Origin: PBB1 sp040400875
GTDB taxonomy: Bacteria; Pseudomonadota; Gammaproteobacteria; Burkholderiales; Burkholderiaceae_C
DNA length: 36,190 nt
Reading direction: 5' to 3'
NCBI GenBank assembly: GCA_040400875.1
Contig: JBBAPK010000031.1
Span: 1-36,190 of the forward strand
In this document: piece after piece, positions 26,401 through 34,005 of the stretch
Layout of the letters: every line of letters starts with the position of its first letter
Numbering within the stretch: the first letter of the stretch is position 1
Position numbers and translations under genes: made by a program
Notes under the pieces: model-generated
Database searches by the model: none
Told to the model about the DNA's origin: nothing
The model's input: only the letters and a program-made list of their open reading frames with translations

Positions 26401-26669
26401 GCTACTACGACATCACCGGCGGCGGCCTGACAGCCAGCGACTACGTGTTCGTGCAAGCCGCAGGCAACGCCACGGCCCTGACGCTCAACCCGGCACGGCT
26501 GCCCGATGAGGTCTCGGCCGTGACCACGCAGGTGACCAGCACGCTGCCCATCATCAGGGATGAAAACGGCATCGGCTTGGCATCCCCTCGCAGGGATCCC
26601 GGATGGCGTGCGGTGGGTTTGGGCGTGCGGCTGCCCGATGACGCCGTGAGCAGCGAGGTGACCCCATGA
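23496..26669 (+). CDS. Two-partner-secretion exoprotein (TpsA, filamentous haemagglutinin-like)
   Basis: A 1057-residue secreted protein. It opens with an extended signal peptide region (ESPR): NHVFRLIWNQSIGAWVAVAE. A second hydrophobic signal ending AQAAPAG comes next. The TPS/haemagglutination activity domain (~70-190) carries the signature LINPNGLLFGRGAQVNVGG. A beta-helical stretch follows, then two GLUG-type modules (~530-585 and ~668-725; GLFGYA.AGS). A YDG-like domain (TKVYDATTVYNGG) and an MBG-like segment (LTYRANAASFFNGQTP) complete it. ATG 23496 is chosen because it starts the ESPR. TpsA proteins need an outer-membrane TpsB transporter, but the overlapping downstream gene (ATGA) is broken. 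Export therefore needs a transporter elsewhere, or does not occur. Confidence 0.9.
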   Translation: MKTNSSLNHVFRLIWNQSIGAWVAVAETTRGRGKASSVGSGVASAVLGAASLGLMLLGTPAQAAPAGGQVTAGSGSVSHSGATTTVKQNSAALSLSWQSFNIGKSETVNFVQPTAKSIAVNRILDTNGSQILGRLNANGQVWLINPNGLLFGRGAQVNVGGLVASTLDVSDDSLSGSTHRFAGDSTAGVINQGHISASEGGSVVLLGHHVSNTGTISAQLGTVALAAGNATTLQFEGSRLVNLRVDDNLLDALADNGGLLQADGGQVLMSAGARNSVLASVVNNTGVIEARTVEQSEGRIVLLGGMAAGTTHVAGTLDASAPSGGNGGFIETSAAHVQVADGTRITTAAPRGQTGTWLIDPTDFTVAAGSAALTSSGIGADTLSTSLGSTSVTIATDNLNGNDAGDINVNSSVSWSANTLTLSAYNNININAALNGSGTASLAFEYGQGAVALNNTSRYNINAPVSLPAGDHFSTKQGSDGTVQGWKVITDLGLSGSTTGTDLQGINLSGHYVLGADIDASDTALWNAGAGFAPIGTEPSRFTGNFNGLGHTIDHLTINRAPDYLGLFGYADAGSEIRNVGLTDVANYTSATPENGNANPNWDFTNTWYVVDGSTRPFLRMEYSTTISNAHQLQLMGMDLTAHYTLANNIDLAAELADKSGMWGGSAAGFAPIGIDYASRFTGSFDGQGHTIGHLTINRLDKDFVGLFGYAGAGSAISDVGLTDASVAGPDLVGALVGISLGTITNSYATGSVSGTTYVGGLVGINDGIVTNSYWNITSTGQTSSAGGVGLTQAQMTSAASYDGWDFDNTWVVYEGHTAPLLRSFMTALTVTVDYGEGATKVYDATTVYNGGTVVSYSLDDADTARIYGDVTGTLSSSHVGSRTVTADGGLYSDQQGYIISYDTSANNTVQVTPATLTYRANAASFFNGQTPIGLSGTITGWMGDDTLASATCGCISWTTSALSSSYPGYYDITGGGLTASDYVFVQAAGNATALTLNPARLPDEVSAVTTQVTSTLPIIRDENGIGLASPRRDPGWRAVGLGVRLPDDAVSSEVTP
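25086..25669 (+). repeat. Internal pair of diverged direct repeats (GLUG modules) in tpsA
   Basis: Segments 25086-25248 and 25500-25669 are direct repeats. They begin with the same bases (GGGTTTGCGCCGATAGGCA) and both encode GFAPIG..SRFTG.F.G.GHTI.HLTINR followed by GLFGYA.AGS.I..VGLTD. They are diverged enough to be protein modules rather than a recent duplication. The first module lacks the GLUG strands present after the second. Confidence 0.8.
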
Positions 26670-27023
26670 GCATGAAGCGCCATCACATGAACCGCCCTGC
26701 CCTGGCCCGAGCCGCCTGGCTGCTGCTGGCGGTGCCGCTGGGCGCAGCAGCGCAGTCGGCCTCCAGCGTGCCCAATGCGGGCTCGCTGCTGCAGCAAATT
26801 CCGCAGCCCGCGCCGGCGGTTCGTCCCAACCGTGAAAGCGGCCTGAAGCTGCGGCACCTCGGACTTGCTGGTCGATGTGCAGTCAGGCGCAAGTGTCACC
26901 GGCCAGGTCGCGGCGGACGATCACGGCAGCCAGAACGCCGGACGCAGCCGGCTCGGGGTGACGCTCAGCCTGGACTACTCGCGCACCACTCGCGGATGGG
27001 TCGACATCAGCAGACAGTTCTGA
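26666..27023 (+). pseudogene. Remnant of the TpsB (FhaC/ShlB-type) outer-membrane transporter gene
   Basis: The start ATG overlaps the tpsA stop, as expected for a coupled tpsB. The first ~60 codons encode a signal peptide (ARAAWLLLAVPLGAAAQ) and the leader typical of TpsB, SVPNAGSLLQQIPQPAP. At about 26850 homology jumps to another frame (26853-27023) that reads GTSDLLVDVQSGASVTGQVAADD. It continues GRSRLGVTLSL and ends DYSRTTRGWVDISRQF, with a terminal Phe as in outer-membrane barrels. The POTRA domains and nearly all of the barrel are missing (a normal TpsB is ~550 residues), and the two parts are out of frame. It is a deletion-type pseudogene. Confidence 0.75.
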
Positions 27024-27028
27024 GCGAA

Positions 27029-27217
27029 TCAGCGCGGTGCTGTCGCCTCGGAAACCGTGCCGGGTCCTTCGATCACCTCAAGGCCGCTGCGCAGCTCCCA
27101 GCTGGATTCAAACCAGCCGGGGCCGGCAGGCAAGGCCGTAGCGAGGGCGTGGGATTCAACGCGACGGGTGTCGGGATCATGCACCGGGTGTGGCGAGGCA
27201 AAGTTAGGCAATGTCAT
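27029..27217 (-). CDS. Small protein of unknown function (62 aa)
   Basis: A short ORF starting at ATG 27217 with a strong ribosome site AGGAG 8 nt upstream, which supports real translation. The protein is MTLPNFASPHPVHDPDTRR... with a C-terminal half GWFESSWELRSGLEVIEG. I recall similar small unnamed proteins with a GWF.SSWEL..GL motif in Burkholderiales genomes, often beside mobile DNA, but I cannot name a family or function. It lies opposite and immediately after the tpsB remnant (5 nt apart, convergent). A longer frame reaching to 27454 exists, but its extra part looks non-coding. Confidence 0.55.
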   Translation of the reverse strand: MTLPNFASPHPVHDPDTRRVESHALATALPAGPGWFESSWELRSGLEVIEGPGTVSEATAPR

Positions 27218-27411
27218 GGCGGGCTCCTGAACGTGTGCAGGTCTGCGCTGATCAACGGCTGCCAGCTGCGTTTGGTGGACGCCACCGGCTTGCGTTGAAT
27301 CGATCGCGCATCGGCCAACGGGGCCGATGACCTCAGTGTTCCGTCTGGAGAGCGAACGCGCATCCCGCTCAAGGGGTGTTTTGCAGGCCCGACGGCCCCC
27401 CCATAAGAACC

Positions 27412-27425
27412 CCCCCACATGGGGG
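27412..27425. promoter_or_regulatory. CCCCC-ACAT-GGGGG hairpin in the intergenic region
   Basis: In the 289-nt gap between the 62-aa gene and tacA, a perfect 5-bp stem CCCCC/GGGGG with loop ACAT is preceded by a second C-run (CCCCCCATAAG, from about 27396). Such paired C/G runs can be regulator-binding sites, but no specific regulator can be named. The remainder of the gap, 27218-27410, shows nothing I recognise. Confidence 0.35.
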
Positions 27426-27447
27426 ATGGGCGAGGGCTGGGACAGTA

Positions 27448-27476
27448 ATGACACCAGCGTTACGCCAACCTAGACT
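27448..27476 (+). promoter_or_regulatory. Promoter for the tacA antitoxin gene
   Basis: ATGACA (27448-27453) and TAGACT (27471-27476) are spaced by exactly 17 bp and lie 30 nt before the tacA ATG. A dyad GTAA..TTAC at 27445-27463 overlaps the -35 and spacer and could be the antitoxin's own operator, as is usual for TacA-type ribbon-helix-helix proteins. Confidence 0.5.
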
Positions 27477-27506
27477 CGAGGGATTCCAGCCCATTCAGCA
27501 CGCCTC

Positions 27507-28031
27507 ATGAAACCCGTTGCCGCGACACCCCCAAAGTGCGCACCGCGCGAGACCTTGAATCTGCGCATGCCTGCGGCCGAGCGGGGGCTGATCGACCGGG
27601 CCGCCCAGTCCAGCGGCAAGACGCGCACCGATTTCATCCTCGGCGCAGCACGGCGCGCTGCAGAAGAAGAACTGCTCGACCGCACGGTCTTCGTGGTCAG
27701 CCCAGCGGCCTATGCCCGATTCGTGGCCATGCTGGATGCCCCCCCGGAACCCAACGAGCGATTGCGGCGCACGATGCGTACGCCGCCGCCCTGGGCCACG
27801 GCCGGATCGACGCTCGGCGATGCTCTCGGCCCCGCACCCTCTGACGGCAACACATATGCTGTCCGGGTTCGACAGCGGCGTGCCCTGACTTGGCGATTGG
27901 CTGCGCCGGCGTGCGCTTCAGCATCAGCTCACCGTGCCTTTTATCTGCGCCTAGGGCTGGTCCCTTCGCCGCTGGACCCGATGAACTTGATGACCACGCT
28001 GTCAGATTGGCGACAGGCCACAGTCGATTGA
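27507..28031 (+). CDS. TacA-type (DUF1778) antitoxin, read-through to a toxin tail
   Basis: Residues 1-~97 are a normal DUF1778/TacA antitoxin. The ribbon-helix-helix start is RETLNLRMPAAERGLIDRAA, followed by GKTRTDFILGAARRAAEEELLDRT, SPAAYARFVAMLDAPPEPNERL and the toxin-neutralising end RRTM.TPPPW. Homologues stop about here. In this ORF no stop occurs, and the frame runs through the toxin gene out of phase. By chance it re-enters the toxin's own frame for its last ~33 residues (RAFYLRLGLVPSPLDPMNLMTTLSDW). The result is a 174-residue antitoxin with a C-terminal extension. Whether it is stable or functional is unknown. The partner toxin is inactivated (separate entry). Confidence 0.8.
   Translation: MKPVAATPPKCAPRETLNLRMPAAERGLIDRAAQSSGKTRTDFILGAARRAAEEELLDRTVFVVSPAAYARFVAMLDAPPEPNERLRRTMRTPPPWATAGSTLGDALGPAPSDGNTYAVRVRQRRALTWRLAAPACASASAHRAFYLRLGLVPSPLDPMNLMTTLSDWRQATVD
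27820..28031 (+). pseudogene. Broken TacT-type GNAT acetyltransferase toxin
   Basis: From ATG 27820 the frame reads MLSAPHPLTATHMLSGFDSGVP, then a TGA (27886-27888). It continues in the same frame with LGDWLRRRALQHQLTV, the normal N-terminus of a TacT toxin. After about 27925 the central acetyl-CoA-binding part is gone. The C-terminal end RAFYLRLGLVPSPLDP appears in another frame and runs to 28031. TacT normally has ~165 residues and acetylates aminoacyl-tRNAs. With a premature stop and a deletion of roughly 80-90 residues it cannot be active. Confidence 0.8.
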
Positions 28032-28172
28032 CGAGACAGGTCGCCTGCAGCAAGCGGCCATTTGATGCGGCGCAGGCTCAGTCGTGCGGAATCACGCTGA
28101 CTTCAAACTGCTGGCTCCTGATGCACCCGTGTTCGGCAAATTTCGAGCCACTCAGCCCTCGCCTCAGGTCGA

Positions 28173-30608
28173 TCAGGGCGGCCCCGGGTCGCGCCAGTGC
28201 CAGTAGCGGCGCGCGCTTTCACGCACGCATTGGCCACGATTCGTTGGACCGCTTGGCGCATCGCTGCGCCATGACCACGCGCCGCAGCGCGGGCTGTCGA
28301 CCACCGCGATGCCACGCTCGCGATAACGCTGCAGCACCTCGGCGGCGGGGTGTCCGTAACGGTTTCGGTGACCGACCTGAAACACCGCGATCTGCGGCGC
28401 CACCGCATCCACAAAGGCCGCCGTTGACGACGTCTTGCTGCCGTGGTGCGGCACCAGCAGCACATCGCTGCGCAACGCATCGGGCTGCTCGCGCAGCAGG
28501 CGGATTTCCTGATCGCGCTCGATGTCACCGGTGAGCAGCGCGCTGGCCGCCGCGCCTTGCACCTTCAGCACGCACGACACGGTGTTGGGCTTGCCCGCCA
28601 CGTCGTAGCCCTCTGGCTGCGGGTAGAGCACCTCGAAGCGCACGCCGTCCCACTCCCAGCGCTGGCCGGCTTCGCAGCGCGGCGTGGCCAGCTGGCGCGC
28701 TTGTGCTTCGAGCAGCAGCGGGTGCTCAGGCTCGAGCGAGCTCAACACATCGCCCACCGGCAGTTGCGTGAACAGCGCCTGCGCCCCGCCGATGTGGTCG
28801 GTGTCGCGGTGGCTGAGCAGCAGCCGGTCGATGCGCTGGTCGCCGCGCGCACGCAGCAGCGGCAGCAGCACGCGAGAGCCAGCTTCCGAATCGGGCGAGT
28901 AGCGCGGGCCGCTGTCGTAGACCAGCAGGTGGTTCGCGGTGCGCACGATGACGGCCGTGCCCTGCCCCACGTCGGCGGCGACCAGCTCGAACTGCCCTGC
29001 GGCCGGCAGACCTCTCGGCGGCAGCAGCAGCGGCAGCACCAGGGCCACAGCGCTCACGCGAACCCGCCACGGCAGCGGCGTGACCAGCAGCACCGCGGCA
29101 AGCAAGCCTGCGAGCTGCGCCCACCACGGCGCCACGCCCGCCGACCACACCACCGCCGGCGACTGCGCCAGCCAGCCCAGAAAACCCCCCAGCATCGACA
29201 CCAGCCAAGCGCCCACGCTCCACAGCGGCGATGCCACCGCCCCCAGCAGCGCCAAGGGCGTGATCACCAAGGTGACCAGGGGGATGGCGATCAGATTGGC
29301 CGCCAGACCCACCAGCGAAATCTGCTGAAAAAACACCAGCGTGAGCGGCGTGAGCGCCACGATGGCCACCACCTGGGTGCGCACGCCATCGGCCATCACC
29401 CGGCGCAGCGAGGTGAACCACCTCGGCCAGCCTGTGGTGGCGTCGGCGGGCGGCTGCGCCACCGCTTGCTTTTGCGAAACCATCAGCACGCCCACCGCGG
29501 TGAACGACAGCCAGAACCCGGGCTGCTGCAAGGCCCACGGATCGAGCATCGTGACCACGCTGGCCGCGGCCAGCAGCACCAGCGGCCACGGCCAGCGCAG
29601 GCCCGCGCTGCGCAAGAGCACCACCACGCCCAGCATCCACACGGTGCGCTGCGCCGGCACGCCCCAGCCCGACAGCACCGCGTAGCCGGCGGCGGCCGCG
29701 AAACCGCCCCACAGCGCGGCGGTGGGCGCGGGCAGCCACAGCGGCGCACGCGCACCGCGCCGCCAAACGGCGCCGATCAGCGCGCCCGCGCACCAGGCGA
29801 ACATCGTCACGTGCAAACCGCTGATGCTCACCAAGTGGGCGATGCCGGTGCGGCGAAACAGATCCCAGTCGTCACGGTCGATCGCCGACTGATCACCCAC
29901 CGCCAGCGCAGCGAGCACACCGGCGGCTCGCGCATCGCTCACCTTGGCCTCAATCGCATCGCGCACGTGCTGACGCCAGCGCTCCACCGGATGCGCCGCA
30001 GCGCGTTCGATCAGCTGGGGCATCGGCGAATCGCGCACCGAACCACTGGCGCCCACACCCTGCTCGAACGACTGCAGTTCCAGATCGAAGCCGTGGGGAT
30101 TCAGCAGCCCATGAGGCCGGCTCAGCCGCGCCGTGAACTGCCAGCGCTGGCCGGCACGCAATTCGCGCTGCAGTGCGCTGGGGGCAGCATCGCCCTGAAA
30201 GCCTTGGTACCACCCGAGATGGATGCGCGGCGGCAGCGTCACGGCTTGGCCGTCGAGCACCGCCTGCTCGACATCGAAGCGAAAGCGCTGGCCGTTGGCA
30301 CCGCGCTGCGGCAAGCTGGCCACCACGCCGGTGACCTGCACCGCGCGGCCTTCGAGGTTGGCGGCCAGCAGTTGACCATCGCGCATCGAAGCACGCGCAC
30401 CGGTCAGGCCGAACGCCATCAGCGCCAAGCCCAGCACGGCAGCCGGCCAGCACCGGTGGAACCGCAAGGCCAGCAGCACAGCCAGCGCGCCGACCAGCGC
30501 GATCAGCCCATAGACACTCTGAGCCTGCAAGCTGTGCTCTTGCAGTTGCACTGCCGCACCGAGCGGCCAGGCCAGCCCCAGGCATGCCAAACGCCAGGCG
30601 GTGTTCAC
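28173..30608 (-). CDS. comEC: ComEC/Rec2-type DNA uptake channel
   Basis: An ~811-residue inner-membrane protein that carries transforming DNA into the cytoplasm. The N-terminal DUF4131 region has TM helices and an OB-like part (RAVQVTGVVASLPQRG). The Competence domain (~225-490) is marked by GDQSAIDRDDWDLFRRTGIAHLVSISGLHV (in two pieces) and many TM helices. The C-terminal metallo-beta-lactamase-like domain has LVYDSGPRYS, the SHRDTDHIGG metal motif and LLVPHHGSKTSS. GTG 30608 (VNTAWRLACLG) is proposed as start because the open frame upstream (to 30716) runs into the divergent RidA gene and is not membrane-like. The start is uncertain. No other competence gene is nearby. Confidence 0.93.
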   Translation of the reverse strand: MNTAWRLACLGLAWPLGAAVQLQEHSLQAQSVYGLIALVGALAVLLALRFHRCWPAAVLGLALMAFGLTGARASMRDGQLLAANLEGRAVQVTGVVASLPQRGANGQRFRFDVEQAVLDGQAVTLPPRIHLGWYQGFQGDAAPSALQRELRAGQRWQFTARLSRPHGLLNPHGFDLELQSFEQGVGASGSVRDSPMPQLIERAAAHPVERWRQHVRDAIEAKVSDARAAGVLAALAVGDQSAIDRDDWDLFRRTGIAHLVSISGLHVTMFAWCAGALIGAVWRRGARAPLWLPAPTAALWGGFAAAAGYAVLSGWGVPAQRTVWMLGVVVLLRSAGLRWPWPLVLLAAASVVTMLDPWALQQPGFWLSFTAVGVLMVSQKQAVAQPPADATTGWPRWFTSLRRVMADGVRTQVVAIVALTPLTLVFFQQISLVGLAANLIAIPLVTLVITPLALLGAVASPLWSVGAWLVSMLGGFLGWLAQSPAVVWSAGVAPWWAQLAGLLAAVLLVTPLPWRVRVSAVALVLPLLLPPRGLPAAGQFELVAADVGQGTAVIVRTANHLLVYDSGPRYSPDSEAGSRVLLPLLRARGDQRIDRLLLSHRDTDHIGGAQALFTQLPVGDVLSSLEPEHPLLLEAQARQLATPRCEAGQRWEWDGVRFEVLYPQPEGYDVAGKPNTVSCVLKVQGAAASALLTGDIERDQEIRLLREQPDALRSDVLLVPHHGSKTSSTAAFVDAVAPQIAVFQVGHRNRYGHPAAEVLQRYRERGIAVVDSPRCGAWSWRSDAPSGPTNRGQCVRESARRYWHWRDPGPP

Positions 30609-30706
30609 GACGGTGAATGGGGCGGCCTGGACATGCGGCGGAGTGTAGGATTTCAGCGTCTCGGCGCCCCCGTGTGCCGCCCTCTTCCCGCTTACGGATT
30701 TCCCCC

Positions 30707-31180
30707 ATGACCGCATCTGCTTGCGTCTACGACCGCCTCAAAGCACTGGGCATCGAGCTGCCCCCGGTGGCCACGCCGGCCGCGGCCTATGTGCCGTTCG
30801 TGCAAACCGGCAACCTGGTGTTCCTGTCAGGCCACATCGCCAAGCGCGACGGCAAGGTCTGGGTCGGCCAGCTCGGGCTGAACATGGACACCGCCGCCGG
30901 CCGCGACGCCGCGCGCGCCGTGGCCATTGATCTGCTGGGCACGCTGCACGCGGCGGTGGGCGATCTCAACCGCATCGAGCGCATCGTGAAGGTGATGAGC
31001 TTGGTCAACAGCACCGGCAACTACACCGAGCAGCACCTGGTGACCAACGGCTGCTCCGAGCTGATTGGCGAGGTGTTCGGCGAGCGTGGGCTGCACGCGC
31101 GCAGCGCCTTTGGCGTGGCGCAGATTCCGCTGGGCGCGTGTGTCGAGATCGAGCTGATCGCGCAGGTGGCTGCAGCGTGA
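30707..31180 (+). CDS. RidA/YjgF-family protein
   Basis: A 157-residue protein of the YjgF/YER057c/UK114 family, trimeric in relatives. Typical motifs are VQTGNLVFLSGHIAKRDGKVW, AARAVAIDLLGTLHAAVGDL, RIVKVMSLVNSTGNY and ERGLHARSAFGVAQIPLGACVEIELIA. At the end, canonical RidA has an Arg just before SCVEV (E. coli Arg105) that binds imine/enamine substrates; here the sequence is PLGACVEI, with no Arg. It is thus one of the divergent subfamilies, and 2-aminoacrylate deaminase activity should not be assumed. It is divergent from comEC and overlaps dsbB by 4 nt (GTGA). Confidence 0.9.
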   Translation: MTASACVYDRLKALGIELPPVATPAAAYVPFVQTGNLVFLSGHIAKRDGKVWVGQLGLNMDTAAGRDAARAVAIDLLGTLHAAVGDLNRIERIVKVMSLVNSTGNYTEQHLVTNGCSELIGEVFGERGLHARSAFGVAQIPLGACVEIELIAQVAAA

Positions 31181-31659
31181 GGTCGAGCCCGACGGCTGCG
31201 CGCTGGCTGCTGGCGATCGCCGCGCTGTCGGTGGCGGGCGTCGCCGCCGCGCTGGTGTCGCAGCATGTGTTCGACATGCCGCCTTGCCCCTGGTGCGTCT
31301 TGCAGCGGGTGATCTATCTGGCGATTGCCGCGCTGTGCCTGATCGGCGCGGCGCTGCCGGTGCCGCTGGCGCGCCGCGGTGCGGGTGCTCTGGCGCTGCT
31401 GCTGGCCCTCATCGGTGCGGCTGCAGCGCTGTACCAGGAGCTGGTGGCCGCGAAGTCGGCCTCGTGCAACCTGACATTTGCCGACAAGGTGATGAGCGCG
31501 CTCGGGCTTGACAGCGTGCTGCCGTGGCTGCTTCAGGTCTATGCCAGCTGCGCCGATGCGGCCGTGGCCATGCTCGGCGTGCCCTACGCGTACTGGAGCC
31601 TGGCGCTGTTTGCCGCGCTGGGGCTGGGCGCAGCCAGGGTCGCCTTTGGCAGGCCCTGA
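31177..31659 (+). CDS. dsbB: Disulfide bond formation protein DsbB
   Basis: A 160-residue inner-membrane quinone reductase that re-oxidises periplasmic DsbA. Four TM helices are visible. The first periplasmic loop holds the redox pair CPWC (PPCPWCVLQR) and the second loop the other pair, in AKSASCNLTF and VYASCADA. The GTG start (VRSSPTAARW) overlaps the ridA stop. An in-frame start 39 nt upstream is unlikely, as it would overlap ridA further and spoil the first TM. It converges on parC with 3 nt between stops, so no terminator fits there. Confidence 0.94.
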   Translation: MRSSPTAARWLLAIAALSVAGVAAALVSQHVFDMPPCPWCVLQRVIYLAIAALCLIGAALPVPLARRGAGALALLLALIGAAAALYQELVAAKSASCNLTFADKVMSALGLDSVLPWLLQVYASCADAAVAMLGVPYAYWSLALFAALGLGAARVAFGRP

Positions 31660-31662
31660 GCC

Positions 31663-34005
31663 TCAGCCCGCCGCCAACCTCAGCGCCTTCGGAATCGCGT
31701 CTTGCGGCTTGCCCTTGCGGGCGCGCTTGCTGAGATAGACCGCGAGCGAGGCGCCCTTGAGCAGTTCATCGCGCGCCTTGCCGCCGCGGCCGGTGCCTTC
31801 GATGCGCAGCGCCTGCGAGAACACCGCCGCGCTGGCCAGCGCGTCGGGCGGCTCGAGATCCATCAACGTCAAGCCGCGCCCGCCGTTGGGCTGCAGCTTC
31901 AGGTCGGACAACGGGAACACCAGCAAGCGACCGTTCGCCGACAGGCAGGCCACCTGATCGTCGAGGCTGCCGGCCGATGCCAGTGCCGGCGGCAACGGCT
32001 GCTCGCCGGCTTCGAGCGTGAGAAAGGCCTTGCCGCCGCGCTGGCGAGCCACCAGATCGCCCACCTTGGCGAGCAGCCCATAGCCGCCGCTGTTGGTCAG
32101 CAAAAGAACCTGAGCGGTGTGGCCGGCAAAGTAGTGCGCCGGCTGCGTGCCCGACTCAAGATCGATCAAGGTGGTGATGGGCTGACCGTCACCGCGCCCG
32201 CCCGGCAGCAGACTGACCGGCGTGGAATAGGTTCGCCCGCTGCCATTGAGCGCGCTGCCGAACACCAGCAGCACGTCGACGCTGCGGCAGGCAAAGGTGG
32301 CCAGCAGGCTGTCACCTGCCTTGAACTGCAGGCCCACCGGATCGATCTCGTGGCCTTTGAGCGCGCGCACCCAACCTTTGGCGCTGACCACCACCGTCAC
32401 AGGCTCGTCGATCACCTTGATCTCGACCACGGCCTTTTTCTCGGCCTGGATCAGCGTGCGGCGCGGGTCTTTGTCGAGCGAGCCGAACTGCTTCACGTCG
32501 GCTTCGATTTCCTTGATGACCAGGCGCTTGAGCGTGCCGGGGTTGGCGAGGATGTCTTCGAGCTTGCCCTGATCGGTGCGCAGCTCGGCCAGTTCCTGCT
32601 CGATCTTGATCGCCTCAAGCCGCGCGAGCTGGCGCAAGCGGATTTCGAGGATGTCGTCGGCCTGCCGCTCGCTCAGCTTGAAGCGCTCCATCAACGCGGA
32701 CTTGGGCTCGTCGGCATTGCGGATGATGCGGATCACCTCGTCGATGTTGAGCAGCACGAGCTGACGGCCTTCGAGCACGTGTACGCGGTCGAGCACCTTG
32801 GCCAGCCGGTGCTGCGAGCGGCGCTGCACCGTTTGCAGCCGGAAGCCGACCCACTCGGCGAGCATCTGGCGCAGCGTCTTTTGCGTGGGCCGCCCGTCAG
32901 CGCCCACCATCGTCAGGTTGATCGGCGCCGAGCATTCCAGGCTGGTGTGCGCCAGCAGCTGCGTGATCAGATCGGACTGCTCGATGCGGCTGGACTTGGG
33001 CTCGAAGACCAATCGCACCGGCGCGTCCTTGCTCGATTCGTCGCGCACCGCATCGAGCACAGCCAGCACCGACGCCTTGAGCTGCACCTGATCGGCGCTG
33101 AGCGCTTTCTTGCCGGCCTTGACCTTGGGGTTGGTGAGCTCCTCGATCTCCTCGAGCACGCGCTGCGAGCTGGTGCCCGGCGGCAGCTCGGTGACCACCA
33201 GCTGCCACTGGCCGCGCGCGAGCTCTTCGATCTTCCAGCGCGCGCGCACCTTCAGGCTGCCGCGCCCGGTGGCGTAAGCCGCGCGGATGTCTTCGACGCT
33301 GCTGATGATCTGGCCGCCGCCGGGGTAGTCGGGGCCGGGGATCAGCGCGGCGAATTCATCGTCGTTGAGTTGATCGTTGCGGATCAGCGCAATGGCCGCC
33401 AGCGCCACCTCGCGCAGGTTGTGGCTGGGGATCTCGGTGGCCAGGCCGACTGCGATGCCGCTCGCCCCATTGAGCAGCACGAAGGGCAGCCGGCTCGGCA
33501 GCTGCCGCGGCTCTTGCGTCGAGCCGTCGTAGTTGGGGATGAAGTCGACCGTGCCTTCGTCGATCTCGTCGAGCAGCAGCCGCGAGATGGGTGCGAGCCG
33601 CGCCTCGGTGTAGCGCATGGCCGCGGCGCCGTCGCCATCGCGCGAGCCGAAATTGCCCTGCCCGTCGATCAGCGGATAGCGCTGCGAAAAATCCTGCGCC
33701 ATGCGCACCAGCGCGTCATAGGCGGCGGTGTCGCCGTGCGGGTGAAAGCGCCCGAGCACATCACCCACCACCCGCGCACTTTTCACCGGCCGCGGCCCGC
33801 CTGCGGTGGTGAAGCTCAGCCCCATGCGGTCCATCGCATACAGGATGCGCCGCTGCACCGGCTTTTGGCCGTCGCACACATCGGGCAGCGCACGGCCCTT
33901 GACCACGCTCAGCGCGTACTCGAGGTAAGCGCGTTCGGCGTAGTGGGCCAGGGTGACCGCGTCGGTGGGGTCGATGGTGGGAGCGGTGTCGAACAGGTCG
34001 TTCAT
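31663..34005 (-). CDS. parC: DNA topoisomerase IV subunit A
   Basis: A 780-residue ParC that cuts and rejoins DNA in chromosome decatenation. The N-terminal breakage-reunion domain has KGRALPDVCDGQKPVQRRIL and the HPHGDTAAYDALV region. The catalytic pair is Arg131-Tyr132 in AAMRYTEARL. The C-terminal beta-propeller starts after ~500, and the end is lysine-rich (KRARKGKPQ). Thr93 and Asp97 occupy the positions of E. coli Ser80 and Glu84 in the quinolone-resistance region; Thr is a natural variant of unknown effect. It has 780 residues, versus 752 in E. coli. A TACACA box lies about 12 nt before the ATG. Its first codons and leader are duplicated at 35149-35287. parE is not in the window. Confidence 0.97.
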   Translation of the reverse strand: MNDLFDTAPTIDPTDAVTLAHYAERAYLEYALSVVKGRALPDVCDGQKPVQRRILYAMDRMGLSFTTAGGPRPVKSARVVGDVLGRFHPHGDTAAYDALVRMAQDFSQRYPLIDGQGNFGSRDGDGAAAMRYTEARLAPISRLLLDEIDEGTVDFIPNYDGSTQEPRQLPSRLPFVLLNGASGIAVGLATEIPSHNLREVALAAIALIRNDQLNDDEFAALIPGPDYPGGGQIISSVEDIRAAYATGRGSLKVRARWKIEELARGQWQLVVTELPPGTSSQRVLEEIEELTNPKVKAGKKALSADQVQLKASVLAVLDAVRDESSKDAPVRLVFEPKSSRIEQSDLITQLLAHTSLECSAPINLTMVGADGRPTQKTLRQMLAEWVGFRLQTVQRRSQHRLAKVLDRVHVLEGRQLVLLNIDEVIRIIRNADEPKSALMERFKLSERQADDILEIRLRQLARLEAIKIEQELAELRTDQGKLEDILANPGTLKRLVIKEIEADVKQFGSLDKDPRRTLIQAEKKAVVEIKVIDEPVTVVVSAKGWVRALKGHEIDPVGLQFKAGDSLLATFACRSVDVLLVFGSALNGSGRTYSTPVSLLPGGRGDGQPITTLIDLESGTQPAHYFAGHTAQVLLLTNSGGYGLLAKVGDLVARQRGGKAFLTLEAGEQPLPPALASAGSLDDQVACLSANGRLLVFPLSDLKLQPNGGRGLTLMDLEPPDALASAAVFSQALRIEGTGRGGKARDELLKGASLAVYLSKRARKGKPQDAIPKALRLAAG

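Noticed and set aside
27024..27298. The 210-codon frame from the tpsB start as a real full-length protein
   Set aside because: After ~60 codons it is out of frame with the transporter homology, overlaps the 62-aa minus-strand gene, and looks random.
28443..30710. 755-codon plus-strand frame opposite comEC
   Set aside because: It is made of Arg/Gln/His-rich low-complexity sequence, a mirror of the comEC codons.
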